A DNA stretch of 64,000 nucleotides from Phoronis australis (lineage: Eukaryota > Phoronida > Phoronidae). The translations under genes were made by a program, and so were the position numbers. Under the pieces are notes generated by a model. It made no database searches. It had not been told where the DNA came from and was given only the letters and a program-made list of their open reading frames with translations. This document shows, piece by piece, positions 52,101-63,566 of this stretch; position 1 is the first letter of the stretch, and every line of letters starts with the position of its first letter. The stretch covers positions 1,896,938 through 1,960,937 of the forward strand of contig NMRA01000001.1 of the NCBI GenBank assembly GCA_002633005.1. Reading direction: 5' to 3'.

Positions 52101-55100
52101 TTGCCTGCATAAAACCTGCATACAATCACCATCATAAGTCTTTATCGCCTGTGCTTATTTTCTACGTCTCGTTACAGGCATATGATCAAGAAAGGTGTGT
52201 AGGTTCCATTGTGTGCAAGTTAGACATGAACAAGAAAATGGTGAGACGCGGCTATATCGCTATGCTGGCGGTAGACAAGGATTATAGACGGCGGAAAATT
52301 GGTAAAGTTCTGTAGCCATGTTGTGTTAAGAACACTTTCTTTAAATTCTTGGGTATTTCTTATTATTAACCAATGAAATAATTCAAATGAATAATTGATC
52401 TTAAAAATTGATTGCAGCTCCCTGTGAACTTTGCATTTTTACAGAATAGGGCTTGACACTTAACATAACATCAACCTGTCCAATTCCAAATCGCCAAACA
52501 GGAAATGAAGTCGACAAAACAAGAAATCCCCACGAGGCCTCCACAAAGAGGCGTAGTTGGCAACAGCCAAAAATGTGATAAGCTAGATACTTGAACTGAA
52601 GACCCGGTGAACTCTATGAACATCTGCCACATCACTGAGGTCACCCAGTTGGTTTCATTTTGTCGAACTGAAAGTAAGGATTGCCGTGTACTCAATAGTG
52701 ACCAATTTCTTTCTCGGGCACAATATTCCACGCGGGCTCATGTGAGGCCTTTGGGCAGAGGCAGATGATTAGCACCCATGCATGACTCGTGAATGAGCCT
52801 TCCGGATTTTGCCAAAAGTTTTCAACTCCCGTCTTAGTATTTTGAGTGTATGCTCTGATGTGTTTGTGGTGATTCGAGATTTTTACCTAGTCACCAACCA
52901 AGATCTAAGATCGTTTTTGCAGGATATAGGATGCGAAATTGAGCCCTGCAAAATGAGTCTCAAAGTAATATATTGCGCCATAGATCTTGTATTCCCATTT
53001 TTAATTTCAAGTTAAGTGCGTGTTTGTGTTTCTGTGAGGGTATTTTCATCACTGTCAGGTGTTGTGTTTTCAGCATTTTAATGCAATATTTTTGTGAAAA
53101 TTCGCTATGAAGTACAAAAGCAAATTGATGAATGTGTGTCGAAATTGATGTACAAAATGAGAAGTGACAAATTTTGTGAAGGTTGTGTTTCCGCAGCCTT
53201 AGCTGCAGTTGAGTCAGTACAAAGAGAGGCCCTTTACCTTACCACAAAGATTTGGGCTGCGTTCCCTAGGCCCTAGGTTCTCGCGAAAACGCAAGATGGC
53301 AAGATTGTGCCATGCTTTACAAATGAAGCATGTGATAACACTGTCTTTTCTCACGATTGTAGAATGCAGCCTTGTTTCTATATCCACGAAGTACATGTTT
53401 TGCTTTATGTTTTTTCAGGCTCAAATTTAGTTTTAAAAGCTATCCGTGCAATGGTTGCTGATGACTGTGATGAGGTGGGTGTAATTCTAATGCAACAGTT
53501 TATTCCAGCCTTTAGTCTCCACAAAACATCTTGTTCATACAATTCCTTAAGTTCAAGGAGTATGTAAATACAGCCACATGTAGTGGTAATTTTGATGTGC
53601 ATTATGGTGACTTCATGAAGCAAAAGATTTGTTAACTCACTGTTTGGCCAAAAGGCATAGTTGTTTCTGGTCTGTACCCATGTGCCTCACGATTTAAAGA
53701 AAAGAAACGCGTGCCCGGATCAATTTCAGCTAAGATTTCGGCCTTTATTTTCGAAAGCCAAATGAATGCATGCAAAGAAGGTTTTTTACGGCATAACTTT
53801 TTAAGTCGACCATAATCATCTCAGGGTTGACTTTCAATGACTCACTCCCTACCCCACCCCACTTTGGCTCATCTCAGGTGAATCTCTTTTGAATAATGGA
53901 CAACAACCGCATCAATTTATTAAAAAAAAAACAAACCAGAACCAATTTTGCTTTTTTGACCTTGTGCGTGTTTTTTAAACACAGCATGAAATTTGATAGC
54001 ATGATAATTAGCATCTTGACATTCAGTTCTCTAAAATTTATTTTTACTTAGATTTTTGTGCACATTTGAGTTCTAACTTTCTTTCAAGCAACCCACTGAT
54101 TACAGTAAAACTTTTTCAGCCTGGGACAGATGGAATTACTAAAATTGCATTTTATGTTTTCAAAGCCTTGCAACTTTGCTTCAAATGCTGATTTTTTGCC
54201 GAATGCTGTTTGGTTATAGCTGTTCTATATGCAGATTGCTAATATCAAAGTAAAATTTCATTGAAAGTAGATATCCTGATTTTCCATTTTCAAGATGTCC
54301 GTTTTTTTGCAAAAAAATTTTTTTTCACGTTCTAAATTTTCAAATTTCGTTTTACTATATAGTAATGATAAATGAAATAGAAATGATCTGGGAATTGCTT
54401 TTTCTCCACTGAATTATGCTGCAGCTCCATTTCACTGATAACTTACTGCATGCCATGTTTGTTGTTTCTCATAACTGGAAAAAACAGCGCCACCTCCTAG
54501 AAGACTGAACAACAACTTGGACACGTCTGGTGCAAAACAACTGATCAATTTGTGGCTGGCATATGTTGAATTTAATGGATTGTATTCCTAATTTCTCGTA
54601 ATCAAAAGTCCAACTATTAGAATTGTAGCAACTGGTACTGTAATGAGGAAATTCAATTCCATTATCACGTAAAATCAGAGTTTCTGTAAAAAAGTCATTT
54701 CAAAAGCCTCTTGTTTGGTTGTAACAGCAATTTTCTTAATTGAGGCTTAACCCAGACATCAACCTAGTCCATTGTTAATCATTCTGGTGTTCTTTTGTCC
54801 GGCATCATGACACATAGGGCTGTTAACTGCCATGGTTCTAAGAGTTACTAAAACCGCTCATCAATGGGTACCAGGGAATCGAAACGCGTCTATTTTGGCT
54901 AATTTTTGTTGCATTTTTTCAGGTAAAAATATTCCAAATTTTTTACAAGGAATTCAATTTCAGAAGCCAAACAGTTCAAAAAATCTGTTATAGTCCATGA
55001 TATATCAATTTATTTTAGCCAGTTTTATTACTTTGAAGCCCTCGCTAACGCTAATGCAGCAATTTCTCTACTCCACAAAATAGGACCTTAGGTCAAATTT

Positions 55101-55908
55101 CTTGATAATCACGCCTTTTGATGATGGCGGAGCCTGTCAAAATCTGCTGAGGAAGTACAACGTGCCTTGAAACGAACCCAGTTTCTAATGTCAGTTTTAA
55201 ATTATAAAAAATTTGACATAATGAAATTTCACTTTTCTGTCATATCAAGTCGTAAACCGAAAACTTTGTGCCAGTGTAGGTGAATTCTGTCGTATCATAT
55301 CTGATTTATAAAAATATTTGTTGTAGCCAAAGCTCGTTGTAACGAAATGTACTTGTACAGTACAGTTTGCTCAAGACTTGGGGAATGGAATATTTTAAGG
55401 AAACAAATATCATAAATCAGGCCAAAAATAACCATAGTTGGTTCTCATCCCTACCCCGATTCATTTCGAAACCTGCGCTCACTGACTAAAGAAATGCCTG
55501 CCTTCATCACTTTAAGCCAAGATCTTGTGTTTTTTGAAAAGCTGCACAAAGGCATGTAAGCAAGGTTTGAAATGTCTGCAAATCCCGAATCGTTTTTGCT
55601 TGCATCAGGTGGCATTTTTTAAGAAGTGAGTAACTTAAACAAACACCACACCACTGTCTCGATTTAAAAAAAAAGGGACCAAGGCCAACCATGCTTTTTT
55701 GGCCTAATTCGTTTTGACTGTAAGTAGTGTAATGCTAACTCTTGATATTTATAAATTGTATCTTTTGCAGGTTGTTCTGGAAACAGAGATCACAAATAAG
55801 GCTGCTTTGCGTTTGTACGAAAATTTGGGATTTGTCAGAGACAAAAGGCTTTTCAGGTACTATTTGAATGGTGTGGATGCCCTCCGTCTCAAGCTGTGGT
55901 TGAGTTGA
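49197..55908 (+). CDS. NAA30: N-alpha-acetyltransferase 30, NatC catalytic subunit
   Basis: Exons 49197-49736, 52178-52301, 53419-53474 and 55771-55908 join in phase to 285 residues. The first about 135 residues are a Ser/Asp/Lys-rich, low-conservation region; the rest is the GNAT domain. From [20 protein letters not shown] through [30 protein letters not shown] and [16 protein letters not shown] it matches NAA30/Mak3 nearly residue for residue. NatC acetylates N-termini beginning Met-Leu, Met-Ile, Met-Phe and similar, co-translationally, with NAA35 and NAA38. In the acetyl-CoA loop, usually R/Q-x-x-G-x-G/A, this protein reads RRRKIGS, with Lys for the first Gly; the codon is clear. The first intron includes a 699-bp gap within a repeat. 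The divergent neighbour is COA6; the duplicated block lies between them. Confidence 0.95.
50054..50926. mobile_element. GGCGGAT-ended repeat broken by assembly gap (N 50106-50804)
   Basis: The left edge GGCGGATTTAGG and the right edge, reverse complemented, GGCGGATCTAGG are inverted. Both are followed inward by runs of G or GGGCCC. This suggests a short inverted-repeat DNA element whose GC-rich interior was not assembled. Open frames across the N run are meaningless. Confidence 0.5.
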
Positions 55909-56209
55909 GCTGTTGGTTTCTCGATTTGTACCGTTTTTACTCATATTTTATGAAATACACAAAATTGTTGCGAGTTGTTACTATTTGTTGTTTTTATTAC
56001 CTTTGTCAGGACAAATTCTGTCGAATTTTTTGCTTTTACTTGGTGAAATGAAATTTCTCCAAGTATGTTGTTGTGTCATAAAACTTGGGTTTTTGTTTGT
56101 TTGTGTCTTCATTCGCATGCTTCAGATGGTAATTCTTATCTGTTCAATGTGAAATGCAAACACAACATGTGTCTCGTGAATGGTTTGGAGACTGTTGTTT
56201 TTGGTTAAA

Positions 56210-57560
56210 ATCAGATACAAGATGGCGCTGCGGCAGCCATTTTTCAATTTTTTTTGCGAAGCCATAGGATTGGTGTTTCTGGTGATATTTTTATTATTCT
56301 GTGGATAAATCACTCCAAGGGCTATCACAAGTGTGTCATTGGTATTCTCTGGTCTTGCTGTTCTCTAGTTATTCCAGATTTTCTGAGGACTGGTGTCCCA
56401 GTAACTCATTTTTTTGCCATATCTTTGGCATCCGTTGACAGATCTGCCTGAAATTTGGTATGTGGCTAGATCTTTTCAAGCGCCATAACTTGTGTGATCT
56501 GTTTCTTGCTACTACTTACGGTTCTCTCGTTATTCGAAATGTACTGTTCAGATGACTGTTCTTTTGTTGACTAAGTATTTATAGCTGCACTTTGTTAGCT
56601 TATCATATTTGTGCTAGAGATTGCATTTTTCGTCTGATGGACATGAAATTGACGTACAGAGTTTACTTTGTCAATAGCCTGATAACTGTTGTTCTTGGGT
56701 GAAATCCCACGTTAGATAGCGCTGTGACGGGCCTTTTTCAAATTGTTTGCTGGGCTCTCACTCTGCGATCCTTTGTCCGAACCTTTTCAAGTTTGGTATA
56801 CGTTAGTGTAATTATTGATTTTCCTAGCCGTTGGTTTGCGGAGCCGTAGCTCCGATGTTGCTGTGCTGGGATAGATCTTTTCAAGGGCTATGGAGGGCTT
56901 GCCGTTTGTCTTTCTCTAAGGCTAACGGTTCTCGAGTTACTCAAAATTTTCGATGACTGCTCTCCAATTGAGTTTTTTGTGCGGTATTTGCGACATCCTG
57001 ACAGATATGTCTGAAATTTGATATGTGGATTATACTTTTCGAGCTCCATCAGCATTTTTGTCGTTACGACTTGCTTTTCTCGAAATATTCCAGATTTACT
57101 GCTTATATGACTGTTCTTTCATTGACTTGTTTGAAGCTGCACTTTGTTGGCCTATCATATTCATGCGCGCACCCAGCCTAAAAATGGGGTGCTCGAATTT
57201 TTTAGAATTTGGACCTTTTACAAAAAATAGGTCGCGTTCAGAGCTGTGAATTGTGCATTCGCTGAGTTTTGGTAGTTTCTGCGTTTTTAGTGATGTTCGT
57301 GCTAGAATTAGAGTTTTTCGTCTGATCGACATGAAATTTACGCACACTGTTGATCTAGTCATTGAGTTCGTTTGTTTTGGGCGAAATCGGACGCAAGATG
57401 GCATTTTAAGGTAATGTTTGCGAAGCTCCAGCTCTGCGATGCTTTGACCACGATCTTTTCAAAATTGGTATGTAAATCAATTTGGTATGCAAATGGGCTA
57501 TCTAGTCATCGACCTCACCATGAATTTCTTACTCGATTTCACGAGGTGTCGCGCCTCGTA
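56210..57560 (+). repeat. Degenerate tandem repeat, roughly 560-bp period
   Basis: GACTGTTCTTT..TTGACT recurs at about 56551 and 57111, and TCTGAAATTTG(G/A)TATGTGG at about 56448 and 57011, both 560-563 bp apart. Other shared blocks are AGCTGCACTTTGTT(A/G)GC, TTTTTCGTCTGAT and (A/G)CAAGATGGC. The style (short phrases such as 'aaatttgatatgtgg') recalls the 425-bp array in SGPP intron 2, but I see no direct homology. The stretch 55909-56209 is NAA30 3' flank. Confidence 0.6.
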
Positions 57561-58019
57561 ACGCTTTCGTTAAGTATTCACTGATTTATGACACAATACA
57601 GCAGGTGCGGGATTAGAAATCAACCTGGGAGGTGAAAATGACAAATACACTGACTTGGGTGAGCTTGGAGCACGAACAAATATTATGTTACACTATTATA
57701 GAAGCACTGGTGTTACACGTCAAATTGTCCACGTTTGGGTAGCCTGGGTTGCATAAAACTTCAAAATTATCCGCTGCATAAGTTTGATTGTTGCGTGACG
57801 CCAGATGCATTGTTCAACAATGACAACGTGACGCGTGATAATGCGATGTCATTGTTGCTATCCAGCGTAAAATTTTTATGCAACTGGGTCCATGTGATTT
57901 CGTGCGTGGGCTGGTTTAAGCCCCGTGCTCCCCAACCCGCCTGACACGACCAAAAACAGGACCACATGGCGTTAAAAATGACGATCATGGCCTGTTTGCA
58001 TAAAGTCATACGTTCATAA

Positions 58020-59106
58020 TGAGAATCACGTAGAAAATATATCTGAAACTAAATAAGGCGATCCAGATCCTCCCAAGGATTCTATTGTTTCTTGAAATGA
58101 AGAATATAAATCGGTAAATAAAACAACAAGAATGGATCAACTGAAATTTGAAATTTTCGGAGGTAACAACTTCCTTTATCAACAAAAACAGAAATAAAGT
58201 AAAATCAAACACGAAATGACAATTGACATATAAGATATGGTGTAATGAAAATGATACATTTTTGCGTAAAAAATTCAATGACATATTTTAAGTTTTTATG
58301 TTCAATCCATGAGGTTCTATTGTATTCAGTTTGTCTATCCAATATTGTTCTCTTTTAAGTCTGTGAGGGGTACTGGGGTGTTGGAGTTTTTCTATTATTT
58401 GTACAGAAAGATCTTGAATATTATGGTTTTTGGAATTGAAATGATTACCTACAGTATCAGAAATGTTTTTATGTATTATGTTAAATCTATGATTACGAAA
58501 CCGAGTTTGTAGATTATGTTGAGTTTGTCCTACGTATTGGATAGAACATTTTTTACAAGTTATAAGGTAAATAATATTGTTGGTGGTGCAATCAGAATAA
58601 TGTTTTATTTCAAAGTTTTCATTGGTTTGGGAAGACTGGAAAAAAGTGCTATCGTTGATGAAGTTACACATTTTACACCTAGTTTTGTTACATTGTGTGT
58701 TGCCAATAGGTTTGTCAGTTTGGTGTATATTGTCGATATTAGCTTTAACTAAATAATTTTTTAGATTTTTACATTTTCTCCAAGAAATTATAGGGGGATG
58801 AGGAAATAGGTTTTTCATTTGAAGGGAAATATGCAGTGTAGAAAGATGTTTTTTGAAGACGTGGCTAATTCCGTTTAAACATGGATTGAACATAGTTATG
58901 AAAGGTATTCTATTAGTAGTATTGCCTTTAGTTTTAGTTCTTAAAGATTCATTTCGAGTAATTGAGCGGACTTTGTCAAACTGTTTGTGTAAATCTTTTT
59001 TGAGGTCAACTTTATCTTGAACACCTGCTGTGATAGGTTTTTTTTTTGGAGGTATCTTGAACACCTGCTTTGATAGGTTTTTCTTTTCTTTTATAATGAG
59101 AATCAA
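58020..59106 (-). mobile_element. Penelope-like retroelement, 5'-truncated, GIY-YIG endonuclease
   Basis: An open frame of 272 codons at 58288-59106 contains a Cys pair motif (CNKTRCKMC) and the endonuclease core NIIYLITCKKCSIQYVGQT, followed by LQTRFRNHRF and LKREQYWIDKLNTIEPHG. This is the C-terminal half of a Penelope-like ORF (linker and GIY-YIG nuclease). The reverse transcriptase part is missing. The absence of stops over 272 codons indicates a rather recent insertion. The 3' non-coding part, 58020-58287, matches 21080-21270 and the hairpin at 16508-16677. Confidence 0.9.
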
Positions 59107-59164
59107 AAATGTTTATTGTATATAGGTCTTGGCCTCATAACACAGTTTACATTAAAACTTTACA

Positions 59165-59460
59165 GTGGATAAAATTTTAGCCCTTGGCACCGTTTCTCTT
59201 GAAATATATAGCGCTTGGCTTTTTAGTTCACAGATTATGACTTTGATTTAATCTAACTACTCTGGCATCATCTGTATATTTGTCAGCAAATTTCTGCGCT
59301 CATCAGCAAGGACAGGCCAGTGACACCTAAAATGAATCTCGTTTTCAATTTGACCAGTGTTGCATATTCCACAAATTCTCTTAATCCTTGATTAGACCCA
59401 CGTGTCGCCTTGTTTCAATGTAAAGCTTGTGTATTGCGCACCTAAAACGAACAAGTATTT
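59165..59460 (-). mobile_element. 3' end of a non-LTR (LINE) retrotransposon ORF2
   Basis: On the minus strand the typical C-terminal zinc-binding signature of LINE ORF2 is legible: HKLYIETRR, a frameshift, then KRICGICNTGQIENEIHFRC and HWPVLADERRNLL, followed by a stop. The fit is C-x2-C-x9-H-x3-C with the flanking hydrophobics. Only this tail is present. Confidence 0.65.
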
Positions 59461-59699
59461 AAAGTACTTTCCCTAATTAGGGTTCTAACAAGTACATTAA
59501 TAGCACAATGCAGTTGATATTTAGTCGAATTATTAATTGCAGAGTGCCAATTTTTTCGTCAGTGTCAATTAATCTCTGACGGAATTCAGAAAGGGATAAA
59601 TCTACGTCACCCGGTCCGTATAACCGCATCTCTCCAAACCCAAATCAAATCCTGCCTAGCACAAAAAAAATCACACCATGAGTGTACCACGTATCCGTG

Positions 59700-59800
59700 C
59701 TCGTTCTTCTAAGAATGCGGGAACACCTGAAGATGGCCGGAGAAGAGACCGACCGAAACGTCGTGACAGTGTATATAGACTAGAGGTCGGTGTAAATAGA
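59700..59800 (+). other. Repeat end with hammerhead-like core motif
   Basis: CTGAAGA at 59727-59733 is followed by an imperfect GGCCGG / CCGACC stem and by GAAAC at 59755-59759. This spacing resembles the CUGANGA..GAAA core of hammerhead ribozymes, which Penelope-like elements carry. A clear stem III and cleavage site are not visible, so an inactive or coincidental match is likely. Confidence 0.25.
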
Positions 59801-59884
59801 CCAAGAGATTTTAATGATAGTTCTACTATGTACCGATACTAATCAATCGATCCATTTGCTTCAACCTCAGTAAAGAAATAGATA

Positions 59885-59890
59885 TTTATT
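59885..59890 (-). terminator. Candidate otopetrin polyadenylation signal
   Basis: AATAAA on the minus strand, 92 nt downstream of the otopetrin stop codon at 59983. Confidence 0.6.
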
Positions 59891-59982
59891 TAGTCAAAAC
59901 CTAAAGATTCTGAAAAATTGAAACATTTTAGATGAGGAGACTAAATCCATATATGTTCTAAAAGTCAGTCGTCGCAGGATTT

Positions 59983-62936
59983 CTACATGCAGACGCACAT
60001 TGCCCGTTTACCAGGCTCGTGCTCGTCGCCATTTTCAGACTCGTCATCACTGGATTCTCTATCGTCACTGGATTCATGCATTGCCGACCCGGCTTCGCTG
60101 AACTGTGTTGCTGCATCCTCATATTGGCGAGCAGGTTCATGAATACGAACCTTTGGATGAGTTTCGTCGTCTTCTCCCGGTCTTTGGACGATGTTTTCAG
60201 ACCTTACGCAAGAACATACATCAATCGGACAACATCCAAGCACAAGCCGGCTCGGTTCCGGATTCACAGCCCCGCTTGAAACTGTTTGAGCATGTGTTAA
60301 GTCTGCTTCGGGAATTTCATCAACAGTGTCAGTTACTGGTATTTGTTTCATACAAGAACATACAACTAGCGGAAAACATCCTTGGTCACTTGATTTCTTT
60401 TTTGTTCCGTTTTTATCATTGGCGCATGCTATAGCTTTGAGCTCAGCCGGTTCATGGCAAAATGCCATCCATATTCCGATTAAACATGCCGCCGAGTGAA
60501 TTCGATAAAATATAGCCAATGGGTAGATAATATATGATATGATAAGCCAATGGCTCTTTTCGTAATACTGATCTGGAATGAAGTCACTGGCCGAGACATT
60601 TCTATTGATTTCATATTCCAGCATGGCCCAAAATCCAATGTTACACATGGCGAGAACTCCAGCCCCATGACGGACGAACCATGCCATCTGACGTATCTGT
60701 TTGGCCTTCTCAACAATTTGAATAGTTATATTACGGTCGTGTTCAATGATTTGCCTCTCTTCATCGGTACGTAAGACATCAGAAGTTTTGCGACAATTAC
60801 TGCAATGGCAACTGCAAAGTTTACACACATAGCTGCATAATTGTTTTTTGAAATCGACTGAAGTCAACTTCATCGATTTTAATGATTCTTCGCTGATCTG
60901 CGGAAAAGAGCTTGGCAAGCAGATTAAAATAAATAATGTCTGAATGACGCATTGCACGACGTTTAAAACTGAGTCTGAAATGTACACAGCTTGCAAACTT
61001 CGTTGCGTTGCATCCAGCGCAGTGTGGTTTCCAGCGGCACTGCCATTTGCTACACGGAAAGCCTCTGGCGTTGCTGCAAAGCAAAATCCACTGAGAAGAA
61101 ATGTACCCATTAAAGAAACGAACAAAAGGTAGACGTCTAAAAGCACGTGGTGAGACCGCGTTTTTTCCTCTGCCTGTCTGTCATCAACGTGGAACACACT
61201 TTTGTTCAGACTAAATATCCCCACAATCGACAAGGCCATCATAAGAATATAAAACGCAATTCGCGCTCCATAATAAATAGCGAAGTTAATTNATCTGACG
61301 TATCTGTTTGGCCTTCTCAACAATTTGAATAGTTATATTACGGTCGTGTTGAATGATTTGCCGTTCTTCATCGGTACTTAAGACATCAGAAGTTTTGCGA
61401 CAATTACTGCAATGGCAGCTGCAAAGTTTACACACATAGCTGCATAATTGTTTTTTGAGATCGACTGAAGTCAACTTCATCGATTTTAATGATTCTTCGC
61501 TGATCTGCGGAAAAGAGCTTGGCAAGCAGATTAAAATAAATAATGTCTGAATGACGCATTGCACGACGTTTAAAACTGAGTCTGAAATGTACACAGCTTG
61601 CAAACTTCGTTGCGTTGCATCCAGCGCAGTGTGGTTTCCAGCGGCACTGCCATTTGCAACACGGAAAGCCTCTGGCGTTGCTGCAAAGCAAAATCCACTG
61701 AGAAGAAATGTCCCCATTAAAGAAACGAACAAAAGGTAGACGTCTAAAAGCACGTGGTGAGACCGCGTTTTTTCCTCTGCCTGTCTGTCATCAACGTGGA
61801 ACACACTTTTGTTCAGACTAATTATCCCCACAATCGACAAGGCCATCATAAGAATATAAAACGCAATTCGCGCTCCATAATAAATAGCGAAGTTAATTAC
61901 AGTGGCTAGCAGAGTACTTTTTGGCAAGATGTCAGTAGCGAGGAAAACGATTATCATTAGAATTATTACGAACATTGCACCGCCCACCAATATGCTTCCC
62001 TCCCCGCCTTTGATTTTGACTATGCGGCTGCGTGATAAAGTTTCATTTGATTTTAGAGCCTTGTTTTCACCTTTCTGCTCCTCACATGGTACAACTATGC
62101 CCCACATGTGAAGCATCAACCCGGAGCAAATAAGTGCATACTCTAGAACGAACGGGTCGAGAAACGGTCTCACTGTCATAGCAAATACTTCAATTGTGGA
62201 TGTTAAGTTCGATCCGTTGCATTCTTGTCTGTAATTTCCGTTACAACATCGTCTAAGGCAGTTCTTAATTTCCCGGTCGTCCTTCGATGCCTCGTCTACA
62301 AACACCTTTAACCACAAAATGACGTTTGTTGCTATGATGTGTGTCAACATTAAATAGTTCACGAACTTGGCAAAGAACCTCTTTGTAGAAAACCTGTACA
62401 GAAAAAACAACTGCAAGAATACGAAAAAGAAATAAACCAATAGGTATATTGTGTGCGAGGCCGGGTTTACTCTGTTGCATTGAATAAAGCAGTGGCCTCG
62501 GGGATTATCCTCACGTGTATCTATTAGAAAGGCGACGAAACTGGTTGCTGACGAGAATGCTGTTACTAAACCAAATATGAACGCCACCCTTCGAAGGTGT
62601 AACGGAAGTCTCGCGTGTTCATCGTTGTTGTTCGTGCACAGACAACCCGTGGGTGCAGCACAGATAACTACCATCATCAGCACCACAGCGAAGCACATGG
62701 CTGAAAAAGATTAGCATTATTAAAAAAACGTGGCTTTAATATGCTTCGCAACGCCGTAGGAAGTGGGAATAGTTAATTGCCAGGGAACCTAAGAATTCTA
62801 GCTAAAAGGTCTTACTTGGTTGGACCTTCTTGCAAATTGTCATCAGCCGGAATGTTATAGAGCAGTCGTGCTCAGTCTCCAGCGGTCCTCGGTTTTGTGG
62901 TGAGGCGGACATGTTTTTAGGTGTATCTGGTCCCAT
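59983..62936 (-). CDS. OTOP: Otopetrin-family proton channel
   Basis: Exon 1 is 62936-62816 (ATG in strong context, in-frame TAG just upstream, donor GTAAGA). After a 115-bp intron with a good branch region and TTTTTCAG acceptor, exon 2 begins at 62700. As assembled, exon 2 is broken near 61292 by a single N joining two copies of a 606-bp segment. Dropping one copy restores one in-phase frame of 743 codons. About a dozen hydrophobic segments are visible; the stretch ending HWLIISYIIYPLAIFYRIHS is the typical otopetrin C-terminal helix pair (compare human PLGIFYRMHA). Otopetrins are proton-selective plasma-membrane channels, used in sour taste and otolith formation in vertebrates. The C-terminal tail is unusual: two Cys blocks (GCFPLVVCSC, GCCPIDVCSC), an acidic Ser/Asp stretch and the terminal CVCM. 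Which OTOP paralogue it represents cannot be told. Confidence 0.92.
60686..61898. repeat. Tandem 606-bp duplication joined by one N, probable assembly artefact
   Basis: 60686-61291 and 61293-61898 align without indels and differ at nine positions that I counted (about 1.5%). A lone N at 61292 separates them. Four of the differences change an amino acid. Because removing one copy restores the otopetrin frame, the two copies are most simply two haplotypes left side by side where contigs were joined. Confidence 0.9.
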
Positions 62937-63566
62937 TTTCTAGCCCGGGTAAGTTCTATTTGTTTATGCTTGTCCTGTTTTGTGGTGAGACAACGGTCCG
63001 ATTTGGTGGGCGGATGGTTCTGTTTTGGGTCCAGCTGTCATTTTCTTTCCCACCGCGGTGGATTATCGGAGTTCTCTATTTTTGTATCTCCTGCCATGTG
63101 TTGGACAGTACTGTCCATATAAGGGTTGTGCCCGTTATAGGCTCATCTTTGTTTATCTGAGCGATTTTTACAGGCAGTAACGACATGCATAGCCGAGTGT
63201 CCTATAGCTAATCAGATTTCACAGATGGTCAATATTTGAGAAACCACAAACTGAATCATTGAAAAGTAATGATATATCAAACGCAAGTTTCCAGTTTAAT
63301 CTTCCTCTAGCGTATAGTCTTTATATTCTGACTTTTTCGAGATTTTGTCGTGTGAATCATAAATTAGAGATGGAAACAGAGATGCAATACAAAAGGAATT
63401 AATGTTACAGAATTTGCGTTCTTTATAATATTGACTGTGTTACAGATGAACTGCAGTTTTGTGACTTTCTTGTGAAGTGACGTGGAACTTCGACAACACG
63501 TTTAAATGTTTTTCTAATAATGCTTTTCTTTTTCAAATGTAGTCTACTGACTAGCAGCAAATTTAA
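62937..63566. other. Upstream region of otopetrin, no gene recognised
   Basis: Should contain the otopetrin promoter on the minus strand. No TATA box in a convincing position and no second coding exon seen. Confidence 0.4.

Noticed and set aside
61286-62698. Two separate tandem otopetrin genes
   Set aside because: The halves overlap by exactly the 606-bp duplicated block with an N between them and merge into one in-phase gene when it is counted once.
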